Shown in pieces: positions 7,676 through 15,139 of a stretch of 20,665 bases of DNA. Both the position numbers and the translations under genes were made by a program. Positions within the stretch are counted from its first letter, which is position 1; every line of letters starts with the position of its first letter. Below the pieces are notes generated by a model. It saw nothing but the letters and a program-made list of their open reading frames with translations, had not been told where the DNA came from and ran no database searches. The DNA is from an uncultured Clostridium sp. Lineage in GTDB: Bacteria; Bacillota; Clostridia; TANB77; CAG-508. Location of the stretch: positions 1-20,665 of the forward strand of contig USHX01000023.1 in assembly GCA_900554565.1 (NCBI GenBank). The letters are read 5' to 3'.

Positions 7676-8920
7676 ATGAAAAGAAGAGTTGTAATAACAG
7701 GCTTTGGAGCAATAACTCCGATTGGAAATAATGTAGAAGAAATGTGGCAAGGTATAAAAGATAAAAAGTGTGGAATTGATAATATTTCTTTATTTGATGC
7801 ATCAACTTTTAAAACAAAATTAGATGCAGAAGTTAAAAACTATAATCCATTAGACTATTTTGAGGCTAAACAAGCTAAAAGATTAGACAGATGTTCACAA
7901 TTTGCTTTAATTGCTTCAAGAGAAGCAGTTAAAACAAGTGGAATAACAAAAGAAAACACGGATTTTAATAAAGTTGGAATATTTGTAAGCTCTGGTATTG
8001 GTGGAATTAGAACAATTCAAGAACAATGTAACATTAATTTTACAAAAGGAAATAAAAGAATATCACCAATGTTTATACCTATGTCAACTGCAAATATGCC
8101 TGCTGGAAATATTTCAATTGAATTTGGATTTAAAGGAGAATCAATTTCTATATTAACAGCATGTGCATCATCAACACATGCAATAGGGGAAGCATATAAA
8201 ACAATAGCTTTAGGACAAGAAGATGTGATTTTAGCAGGTGGTACTGAAGCAGCGATTAGTGAAGTTAGTGTTGCAGGATTTGAAAATATGAAAGCATTAT
8301 CAAATTCAGAAGACAAGAATAGAGCAAGTATACCATTTGACAAAGAAAGAAACGGATTTGTTATTGGTGAAGGTGCTGGAATTTTAGTTTTAGAAGAATT
8401 AGAACATGCTAAAAAAAGAAATGCTAAAATATATGGAGAAATAGTTGGATTTGGTTCAACAACAGATGCATATCATATTACATCACCTGCGCCAGATGGA
8501 GAAGGGGCAGCAAATGCAATTATAAGGGCCATAGAAAATGCACAAATTACTACAGCAGATATAGATTATATAAATACACATGGCACATCAACACATTTAA
8601 ATGATTTGACAGAAACAAGAGCAATAAAACAAGTATTTAAGGAAAATTCTAAAAAGGTAAAAATAAGCTCTACAAAATCAAATATGGGACACTTACTTGG
8701 AGCTGCAGGAGCAGTAGAAGCAATTATATGTATAAAATCAATGGAAGAATCTTTGATTCCACCAACCATAAATTACAAAGAAAAAGATGAAGAATGTGAC
8801 TTGAATATAGTTCCAAATGAACCAATAAAAAAAGAGCTTAAATATGTAATGTCAAATTCATTAGGATTTGGCGGACATAATGCATGTATTATAATGAAAA
8901 AGATGGGAGAAGAAGAGTAA
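7676..8920 (+). CDS. fabF: 3-oxoacyl-ACP synthase II
   Basis: A 414-residue condensing enzyme that extends acyl-ACP with malonyl-ACP. The nucleophile is Cys163 in TACASSTHAIGEA. The two catalytic histidines lie in THGTSTHLND and NMGHLLGAAGAVE. NSLGFGGHNACI closes the thiolase fold. The start ATG has AAAAAGGAGAAATT upstream. The gene is complete and of normal length. Since no fabH is present in the window, the initiating condensation must be encoded elsewhere or done differently. Confidence 0.96.
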   Translation: MKRRVVITGFGAITPIGNNVEEMWQGIKDKKCGIDNISLFDASTFKTKLDAEVKNYNPLDYFEAKQAKRLDRCSQFALIASREAVKTSGITKENTDFNKVGIFVSSGIGGIRTIQEQCNINFTKGNKRISPMFIPMSTANMPAGNISIEFGFKGESISILTACASSTHAIGEAYKTIALGQEDVILAGGTEAAISEVSVAGFENMKALSNSEDKNRASIPFDKERNGFVIGEGAGILVLEELEHAKKRNAKIYGEIVGFGSTTDAYHITSPAPDGEGAANAIIRAIENAQITTADIDYINTHGTSTHLNDLTETRAIKQVFKENSKKVKISSTKSNMGHLLGAAGAVEAIICIKSMEESLIPPTINYKEKDEECDLNIVPNEPIKKELKYVMSNSLGFGGHNACIIMKKMGEEE

Positions 8921-9352
8921 ATGGAATATGACAAAATTAAAAAACTGATGGATGATATGGGGAATTCTAAATTAACAAGTATAGATATAGATTTCCCAGA
9001 TGGAACAAAAATAAGCATGAAAAAAGATGCGGTTCAAGAAAAAATTGTAGTTGCAGAAACTACAACAGATATTGTAAAAGAAGAAAAAGAAAAAACTCCT
9101 GAAATTAGTAAGCCTTCAGGAAATATTGTTAAATCACCTATGGTTGGAACATTTTATTTAAAACCATCTCCAACATCTGAACCATATGTTGAAATAGGAA
9201 AAACAGTACAAAAAGGAGACACACTTTGTATAATAGAAGCAATGAAATTAATGAATGAAATAGAATCAGAATATCAAGGAAAAATAAAAGAAATATTAGT
9301 AGAAGATGGTAAACCAGTAGAATATGGAACTGAATTATTTATAATAGAATAG
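8921..9352 (+). CDS. accB: Biotin carboxyl carrier protein of acetyl-CoA carboxylase
   Basis: A 143-residue protein. The N-terminal 60 residues are a dimerisation/linker region (acidic and lysine-rich, lacking the Pro/Ala-rich linker of E. coli). Residues 68-143 are the biotinyl domain: KSPMVGTFY, then IIEAMKLMNEI with Lys109 as the biotinylated residue. The start ATG directly abuts the fabF stop. It carries CO2 from AccC to the AccAD transferase, and the ligase at 5400 is its likely modifying enzyme. Confidence 0.95.
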   Translation: MEYDKIKKLMDDMGNSKLTSIDIDFPDGTKISMKKDAVQEKIVVAETTTDIVKEEKEKTPEISKPSGNIVKSPMVGTFYLKPSPTSEPYVEIGKTVQKGDTLCIIEAMKLMNEIESEYQGKIKEILVEDGKPVEYGTELFIIE

Positions 9353-9361
9353 GAGAAAAAT

Positions 9362-9784
9362 ATGTTAGGAAAAGAAGAAATAAAAGAAATAATACCACAA
9401 AGAGAGCCATTTTTAATGATAGATGAGGTTGAAGAATACACACCAGGTATTTCAGCAATTGCATATAAAAATGTAGATGAAAATGAATGGTATTTTAAAG
9501 GACACTTTCCAGGAAATCCTATTATGCCAGGGGTTTTAATTGCAGAGTCTTTAGCTCAAACAGGAGCTGTTGCAATATTATCACAAGAAGAAAATAAAAA
9601 CAAAAATGCGCTATTTGGGGGAATTGACAAAATGAAATTTAAAAAACAAGTAATTCCTGGAGATAGATTAAAACTAGAAGTAAAAATCATAAAAAGAAAA
9701 GGTCCAATAGGTATAGGAGAAGGAATAGCAACTGTAGATGGAAAAGTAGCAGCAAAAGGAGAATTTACCTTTGCGGTAGTCTAA
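9362..9784 (+). CDS. fabZ: 3-hydroxyacyl-ACP dehydratase
   Basis: A 140-residue hotdog-fold protein that removes water from 3-hydroxyacyl-ACP. The signature FKGHFPGNPIMPGVLIAESLAQTG contains the catalytic His48 and Glu62. IIPQREPFLMIDEV at the start is typical. The ribosome binding site AGGAGAAAAAT lies in the 9-base gap after accB. It is complete and embedded between accB and accC, as in many Firmicutes fatty acid operons. No fabA or fabM is seen in the window. Confidence 0.96.
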   Translation: MLGKEEIKEIIPQREPFLMIDEVEEYTPGISAIAYKNVDENEWYFKGHFPGNPIMPGVLIAESLAQTGAVAILSQEENKNKNALFGGIDKMKFKKQVIPGDRLKLEVKIIKRKGPIGIGEGIATVDGKVAAKGEFTFAVV

Positions 9785-9808
9785 ATTTAAAGATGGGAGT
9801 TGAAACAC

Positions 9809-11147
9809 TTGAATAAAATATTAATTGCAAATCGTGGAGAAATAGCTGTAAGAATAATAAGAGCTTGTAGAGAAATGAATATAAAAACTGTTGCTGTATA
9901 TTCAGAAGCAGATAAAGAAGCACTTCATACAAAACTTGCAGATGAAGCTATATGCATAGGACCTGCAAACTCAAAACAAAGCTATTTAAATATAAAAAAT
10001 ATTATAGAAGCAGCCAATATAACTAAAGCAGATAGTATCCATCCTGGATTTGGCTTTTTATCTGAAAATTCTAATTTTGCCAAAATATGTGAAGAATCAA
10101 ATATAAAATTTATAGGACCAAAATCACATGTAATAGATTTGCTTGGAAATAAGTCAAATAGTAAGGAATTAATGAAAAAAGAAGGAGTACCAGTAATACC
10201 TGGTTCAGATGGAAGTATAAAAAACTTAAAACAAGCTATATTGGTTTGTGAAAAAATAGGATATCCAATACTACTCAAAGCTGCTGCAGGTGGTGGAGGA
10301 AAAGGAATAAGAATAGTTAATTCCTTTGAAGAACTTGAATCAAATTATAATATAGTAAAACAAGAAGCTAAAAATTCATTTAATGATGATGAAATTTACA
10401 TAGAAAAATTTGTTGAAAATCCAAGACATGTGGAAATTCAAATATTAGCAGATGAATATGGAAATGTAATTCATTTAGGAGAAAGGGATTGTTCAATACA
10501 AAGAAATCATCAAAAAATAATAGAAGAAACACCTTCAACTATTCTTGATGAAAAACTTAGAAATAAAATGGGAAATGCTGCTATAAAAGCCACTAAAGCT
10601 GCAGGATATACAGGAGTTCGGAACAGTAGAATTTTTGGTGGATAAAAATAAAAATTTTTATTTCATGGAAATGAACACAAGAATTCAAGTAGAGCATCCT
10701 ATAACAGAAATGAGAACAAGAATAGATTTAGTAAAAGAACAAATTAGGGTAGCTGCAGGCGAAAAATTAAAATTCAAGCAAAAAGACATAGAATTTTATG
10801 GCCATTCTATTGAATGTAGAATAAATGCCGAAAATCCAAGCAAAAATTTTATGCCTTCTCCAGGAAAAATATTAGAAATGAATTTACCAGGTGGGAATGG
10901 TGTAAGAGTTGATACTGCAATATATAATGGCTATACAATACCACCATATTATGATTCTATGATTGCTAAAATTATTACTTTTGGAGCTAACAGAAATGAA
11001 GCTTTAAGTAGAATGAAAAGAGCACTAGAAGAAACTGTAATTGATGGCATTGATACTAATGTTGATTTTTTACTTTCTATAATTACAAAGCCTGATTTTA
11101 TAAGAGGTAATTTTGATACATCTTTTATTGAACACATTGATATATAA
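9809..11147 (+). CDS. accC: Acetyl-CoA carboxylase biotin carboxylase subunit, read with a +1 shift at a CGG codon
   Basis: An ATP-grasp enzyme that carboxylates biotin on AccB. The start is TTG at 9809 (MNKILIANRGEIAVRI), 9 bases after GGGAG; a TTG at 9800 directly abuts that site and is less likely. The glycine-rich loop AAAGGGGKGIRIV and the catalytic MNTRIQVEHPITE are present. The frame breaks at 10619: zero-frame GTT-CGG-AAC runs to TAA at 10643-10645, whereas skipping C10619 gives GYTGVGTVEF, the conserved family sequence, and continues to TAA at 11145-11147. The joined product is 445 residues, close to E. coli AccC (449). After EHPITE the sequence is MRTRIDL, where relatives mostly have M(V/I)TGxDL. 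Either a recoded gene or a pseudogene or artefact; see findings. Confidence 0.9.
10619..10621 (+). other. Putative CGG +1 frameshift site in accC
   Basis: Zero-frame CGG follows GTT at codon 271. Skipping the C gives GGA for the conserved glycine of GVGTVEF. Without the shift, translation ends at 10645. Confidence 0.7.
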
Positions 11148-11148
11148 A

Positions 11149-11331
11149 TAATTTTTAGAATATAAACTTTTCATTACATTACTCGGTTTATTACGAAATT
11201 TAAGAAATTCTAATTTATTTTAGGGCACCCTTCCACTAAAGTGAACTCTTTCCATAAAATTGCATAAGAATTTCTAAAATTTCTTCATGCACATTCGTAA
11301 TTTCATTTAAAGTTTATATTTCTAAAAATTA
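11149..11331. repeat. Large imperfect hairpin element, copy 2 (about 183 bp)
   Basis: The outer arms 11149-11170 and 11309-11331 are complementary with one bulged base. The inner arms (about 11195-11220 and 11255-11290) pair with interruptions. The core, read on the minus strand, has TATGGAAAGAGTTCA and TGGAAGGGTGCC, shared with the element at 3425-3612 but lacking about 18 bases present there. The outer stems of the two copies differ in sequence. It occupies the gap between accC and accD, so it would lie within the operon transcript. No open frame is supported here. Confidence 0.7.
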
Positions 11332-11383
11332 CGAAATTTTGTAAGAAAGGAAATAATCAAATTTAATTGATTGTACAAATAAT

Positions 11384-12227
11384 ATGATTGTTGATAAAAT
11401 TAAAAAAAGAGAAACAAATAATATAATAAACAAGAAAAATAAAGTTGACATACCAGTTGGTAAATGGATTAAATGCGATAATTGCAAAGAAATTCAATAT
11501 AAAGAAACTGTAAGAGAAAACTTAAGCATATGCCCAAATTGTGGTCATTATTTTAGAATGCATATAGGAAGAAGATTGCAACTAGTTTTAGATGAGGGAA
11601 CATATAAAAGATTTGAATTAAATATAGATACAACAAATCCATTAGGATTAGAAGATTATCCAAAAAAAATAAAAACTCTACGAGAAAAAGTAAAACTAGA
11701 AGAAGCCGTAGCTTGCGGAACAGGAAAGATTAATGGAGAAGAAGTAGTTATATGTGTAATGGATAGTGCTTTTTTAATGGGAAGTATGGGAGCTGTTGTT
11801 GGAGAAAAAATAACATATAGCATCGAAAAAGCAATACAATTGAAATTGCCTCTAATAATATTTACAGTATCAGGAGGAGCCAGAATGCAAGAAGGAATAA
11901 TATCACTTATGCAAATGGCGAAAACAACTGCAGCTTTAACCAAATTAGATGAAGCAGGTTTATTATATATATCAGTACTAACAGACCCAACATATGGTGG
12001 AGTTACAGCATCTTTTGCAACACTTCGGAGATATAATAATAGCAGAACCAAAAGCAAGAATTGGATTTGCAGGCCAAAGAGTAATAGAACAGACAATTGG
12101 AGAAAAACTGCCAAAGGATTTTCAAACAGCCGAATTTTTATTAGAACATGGTTTTGTAGACAAAATAGTTGAAAGAAAAGATTTAAAAGAAACATTATAC
12201 AAACTAATAAAATTGAATCAAAATTAA
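11384..12227 (+). CDS. accD: Acetyl-CoA carboxylase carboxyltransferase beta subunit, read with a +1 shift at a CGG codon
   Basis: It begins with a short basic tail, then a four-cysteine zinc ribbon (CDNC at about 31-34 and CPNC at about 50-53), then the crotonase-like beta domain with SGGARMQEG and TDPTYGGVTASFATL. It transfers carboxyl from biotin to acetyl-CoA together with AccA. At 12026 the zero-frame codon is CGG after CTT, and that frame drifts into a non-family tail ending at 12172. Skipping C12026 gives TLGDIIIAEPKARIGFAGQRVIEQT, which is classic AccD, ending with TAA at 12225-12227. The joined length is 280 residues, normal for Firmicutes. The ATG at 11384 has no clear ribosome binding site nearby (AGAAAGG is about 34 bases upstream), and I see no better in-frame start. 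Confidence 0.88.
12026..12028 (+). other. Putative CGG +1 frameshift site in accD
   Basis: Zero-frame CGG follows CTT at codon 215. Skipping the C gives GGA for the glycine of the conserved LGD motif. Confidence 0.7.
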
Positions 12228-12270
12228 ATTGAGTATCTCAATTGTTAGAAGGAAAGGAATAAATTTTGAA

Positions 12271-13083
12271 ATGAAAAAAAATATTATATCAGCTTGGGAA
12301 AAAGTAGAAATAGCAAGAAATCCTAAAAGAAAAACAGCTTTAGAATATATAGAAAACATTTTTGATGATTTTATAGAACTTCATGGAGATAGACACTTTT
12401 CAGACGATAAGGCAATGGTTTGTGGGCTAGCTAAAATTGGAAAACAAAATTATACAATAATTGCTGAACAAAAAGGTAGAACTACAAAAGAGAATATAGA
12501 AAGAAATTTTGGAATGCCAAACCCTGAAAGCTACAGAAAAGCTATTAGATTTATGAAACAAGCAGAAAAATTTAATAGACCAATAATTACCTTTATTGAT
12601 ACTAAAGGAGCATATCCCGGAATAGGAGCAGAAGAGAGGGGACAGGGGGAAGCAATTGCTAGTTCAATGTTTGAAATGGCAAAAGTAAATGTACCTGTTA
12701 TTTCAATAGTAATAGGAGAAGGATCATCAGGAGGGGCTTTAGCAATTGGTGTTTCAAATAAAATTTATATGATGGAACATGCAATATATTCTATACTTTC
12801 ACCAGAAGGATATAGCAGTATTTTGTGGAAAGATTCAACACGATATAAAGAGGCTGCTGAAAAAATGAAACTTACAGCTAAAGATTTATATGATTTAAAA
12901 ATAATTGACAATGTAATTGAAGAACCAATAAAATATGAAGAAAATACATTTAAAATGATTACAAAGAAATTAAAAGAGTTAATAACAAATGACATAGAAA
13001 AAATGAAAAAATTAGATAAAACAGATTTAGTAGAAAACAGATATGAAAAATTTAGGAACATATCAGGTTTTAAGGAGGTATAA
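12271..13083 (+). CDS. accA: Acetyl-CoA carboxylase carboxyltransferase alpha subunit
   Basis: A 270-residue partner of AccD. The start ATG at 12271 gives MKKNIISAWEKVEIARNPKRKTALEYI, which matches the family N-terminus, and AAGGAAAGGA lies about 12 bases upstream. An in-frame TTG at 12229 would add 14 unrelated residues. The core has DTKGAYPGIGAEERGQGEAIA and the oxyanion-forming GEGSSGGALAIG, followed by LSPEGYSSILWKD. The frame is intact, unlike accC and accD, and contains no CGG codon. The C-terminal 40 residues are lysine-rich. The end lies 1 base before the fabI start, so coupling is likely. Confidence 0.95.
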   Translation: MKKNIISAWEKVEIARNPKRKTALEYIENIFDDFIELHGDRHFSDDKAMVCGLAKIGKQNYTIIAEQKGRTTKENIERNFGMPNPESYRKAIRFMKQAEKFNRPIITFIDTKGAYPGIGAEERGQGEAIASSMFEMAKVNVPVISIVIGEGSSGGALAIGVSNKIYMMEHAIYSILSPEGYSSILWKDSTRYKEAAEKMKLTAKDLYDLKIIDNVIEEPIKYEENTFKMITKKLKELITNDIEKMKKLDKTDLVENRYEKFRNISGFKEV

Positions 13084-13084
13084 A

Positions 13085-13858
13085 ATGTTATTAGAAAATA
13101 AGAAAATATTAATAATGGGAATAAGAAATAAATGGAGTATTGCATATGGAATTGCAAAATCAGCATATGAAAATGGAGCAGAGCTTTTATTTACATATAT
13201 GGGCGAAGAAAATAAAGAAAAAATAGAAAGTTTAATCTCAGAATTCAAAGGAAGTAAAGCATATGTACTTGATGGAGCTTCAGAAGATAATTTGGTAAAA
13301 GATGTATTTAGTAAAATAAAGCAAGAAAATGGAAAAGTAGATGGAATAGTTCATGCAATTGCACATGCAAACACAGAAGACTTAAGAAATGACTTTATAA
13401 ATACTAGTAAAGAAGGATTTGCACATGCTGTAGATGTAAGTGCTTACTCTTTAGTATTAGCTGCAAGAACAGCAAAAGAACTTGATATGTTAAATGAAAA
13501 TGCAAGTATTGTTACACTTACATATCATGGCTCAACAAAAGTCTTAGAAGGTTATAATGTAATGGGAGTTGCCAAAGCAGCTTTAGAATGCAGTGTTAGA
13601 TATTTGGCAGAAAATTTAGGTAGAGAAGGAATTAGAGTAAATGCGGTTTCTGCAGGTCCTATAAAAACTCTTTCTGCTAAAGGTATTAAAGATTTTTCTT
13701 CTATTTTAACAATTGTAGAAGAAAAGTCTCCTTTACATAGAAATGTTACAACAACTCAAGTTGGAAATATGGCAGCATTTTTACTTAGTAATTCTTCTGA
13801 AGCTATTACAGGGCAAGTAATTTATGCTGACAGTGGATACAGTATTATGGGCGTTTAA
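13085..13858 (+). CDS. fabI: Enoyl-ACP reductase, FabI type
   Basis: A 257-residue member of the short-chain dehydrogenase superfamily that reduces trans-2-enoyl-ACP with NAD(P)H. The start ATG at 13085 has a strong AAGGAGG (13074-13080). The nucleotide site has the FabI pattern MGIRNKWSIAYGIA (11-24). The catalytic pair is Tyr157 and Lys164 in YNVMGVAK, with Tyr147 in LTYHG, matching the FabI Tyr-x6-Lys spacing. SAGPIKTLSAKGI is the substrate-binding loop of FabI. It is the last gene of the operon. Many Clostridia instead use FabK, a flavoprotein, so this is the distinctive choice of this cluster. Position 94 has His where well-studied FabI proteins have Phe (HAIAHAN). Confidence 0.93.
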   Translation: MLLENKKILIMGIRNKWSIAYGIAKSAYENGAELLFTYMGEENKEKIESLISEFKGSKAYVLDGASEDNLVKDVFSKIKQENGKVDGIVHAIAHANTEDLRNDFINTSKEGFAHAVDVSAYSLVLAARTAKELDMLNENASIVTLTYHGSTKVLEGYNVMGVAKAALECSVRYLAENLGREGIRVNAVSAGPIKTLSAKGIKDFSSILTIVEEKSPLHRNVTTTQVGNMAAFLLSNSSEAITGQVIYADSGYSIMGV

Positions 13859-13859
13859 T

Positions 13860-13895
13860 TATAACTTTGACATTTCTCATTCAAATCAAGTTATA
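13860..13895 (+). terminator. Weak hairpin after fabI
   Basis: TATAACTT (13860-13867) and AAGTTATA (13888-13895) can pair; the stem is AT-rich. The T-run ATTTTTTG lies about 10 bases farther on and overlaps the promoter of prfB. Termination is uncertain. Confidence 0.3.
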
Positions 13896-13901
13896 GGTGT
13901 A

Positions 13902-13930
13902 TTGAATTTTTTGAGGTAATATGATATAAA
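13902..13930 (+). promoter_or_regulatory. Sigma-A promoter for prfB
   Basis: TTGAAT (13902-13907) and TATAAA (13925-13930) are separated by 17 bases, 27 bases ahead of the GTG start of prfB. Confidence 0.6.
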
Positions 13931-13956
13931 ATTAAACTAGAGGGAAGTGATAAATT

Positions 13957-15059
13957 GTGATAGAACTAGAAGAAAACTCTAGAAAACTAGAAAATTTAAA
14001 CAAGAAAATAAAAGATTTGGGTGAATCTCTTTGACATAGATAAAATAGAAGCAGAACTAAAAGAACTAGAAGATCAAACAATTCAAGAAGGCTTTTGGAA
14101 TGACAGTAAAACATCTAGTAAAGTTTTAGCTAGGATAAAACAATTAAAATCAAAGTGTACATCATTTAGAAAAATAGAAACAGAAATACAAAACATGTTA
14201 GAACTAACTGAATTAGTAGAGCTAGAACCAGATGAAGATGTAGCAAAAGATATATTAAAAAATACTAAGAAAATTGAAAAAGAGCTAGAAAAATTAGAAT
14301 TAGAAACATTACTATCAGGAAAATATGATGAAAATAATGCAATAGTAACAATACATCCAGGAGCTGGAGGAACAGAATCTCAAGACTGGGCTGAAATGTT
14401 GTACAGAATGTATACAAGATGGGCTAATAAAAATAATTATGAGGTAAGAGAATTAGACTATTTAGAAGGTGAAGAAGCTGGACTAAAAAGTGTTACTTTT
14501 GAAGTCATTGGACAAAATGCTTATGGATATTTAAAATGTGAAAAAGGAGTTCATAGATTAGTTAGAATATCACCATTTGATGCTGGTGGTAGAAGACATA
14601 CATCATTTGCATCTGTTGAAGTTTTACCAGAAATAACAGATGATATAGAAATAGAAATAAATCCAGATGACTTAAGAATAGATACATACAGGGCATCTGG
14701 TGCAGGTGGACAACACATTAATAAAACATCATCTGCTGTAAGAATAACTCATATTCCAACAAACACAGTAGTAGCTTGCCAATCTGAGCGTTCTCAAATT
14801 CAAAATAGAGAGACAGCAATGAAAATGTTAAAATCCAAATTGTTAGATTTGAAAGAGCAAGAACAAAAAGAAAAAATAGAAGATTTGAAAGGTGAACAAA
14901 AAGATATAGCATGGGGAAGTCAAATTCGTTCATATGTTTTTTGTCCATATACAATGGTAAAAGATCACAGAACTAATTATGAAGTTCGGAAATGTTGAAT
15001 CAGTAATGAATGGAGATATAGATGGCTTTATAGAAAGTTATCTAAAGATGAAACTATAA
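13957..15059 (+). CDS. prfB: Peptide chain release factor 2, with two +1 shifts
   Basis: RF2 reads UGA and UAA stop codons and releases the peptide. The start is GTG at 13957, with GAGGGAAG 10 bases upstream. A 25-codon leader ends at CTT-TGA (14029-14034). A +1 shift there (CTT, then GAC at 14033) enters the main frame, as in the classical RF2 autoregulatory frameshift, where low RF2 favours shifting. The G-rich stretch before it (TTGGGTGA) is weaker than the usual one. The body has the stop-recognition motif SPF (in RISPFDAGG) and the catalytic GGQ (GAGGQHINKTSSAVRITH). A second break is at 14987: zero-frame CGG-AAA-TGT-TGA would cut about 23 residues. Skipping C14987 gives YEVGNVESVMNGDIDGFIESYLKMKL and TAA at 15057-15059. 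The joined length of 366 residues equals a normal RF2. Confidence 0.92.
14015..14035 (+). promoter_or_regulatory. RF2 autoregulatory +1 frameshift site
   Basis: The zero frame reads TTG GGT GAA TCT CTT TGA, with C next. The slippery CTT followed by TGA-C is the canonical prfB recoding signal, with GGGTG serving as a weak internal Shine-Dalgarno-like element. Confidence 0.9.
14987..14989 (+). other. Putative CGG +1 frameshift site in prfB
   Basis: In-frame CGG follows GTT. Skipping the C gives GGA within EVGNV and restores the conserved RF2 C-terminus; without the shift, a TGA follows at 14996-14998. Confidence 0.7.
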
Positions 15060-15071
15060 TATAAAAAACGA

Positions 15072-15123
15072 ATAAAATATAGGGAGCAGGTTTTAAATAA
15101 GACTTTTGCTCTCTATATTTTAT
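15072..15123 (+). terminator. Long hairpin between prfB and the aspartokinase gene
   Basis: The 17-base arms 15072-15088 and 15107-15123 are complementary except for one G-U pair, with an 18-base loop. The 3' arm is T-rich but no clean T-run follows. It may terminate prfB transcripts or form a leader hairpin just before the aspartokinase ribosome binding site. Confidence 0.55.
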
Positions 15124-15139
15124 TTAAGAGGTGGTCCTA

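Noticed and set aside
12229..12270. TTG at 12229 as the accA start
   Set aside because: It adds 14 residues unlike the family, while ATG at 12271 gives the conserved MKKN...WEKVEIAR start with an upstream AAGGA.
13043..13084. ATG at 13043 as the fabI start
   Set aside because: It lies inside accA and has no ribosome binding site; the ATG at 13085 follows a perfect AAGGAGG.
15061..15139. Lysine riboswitch or T-box leader before lysC
   Set aside because: Only about 80 bases separate prfB from lysC, too short for either, and no specifier or T-box sequence is visible; one hairpin accounts for the region.
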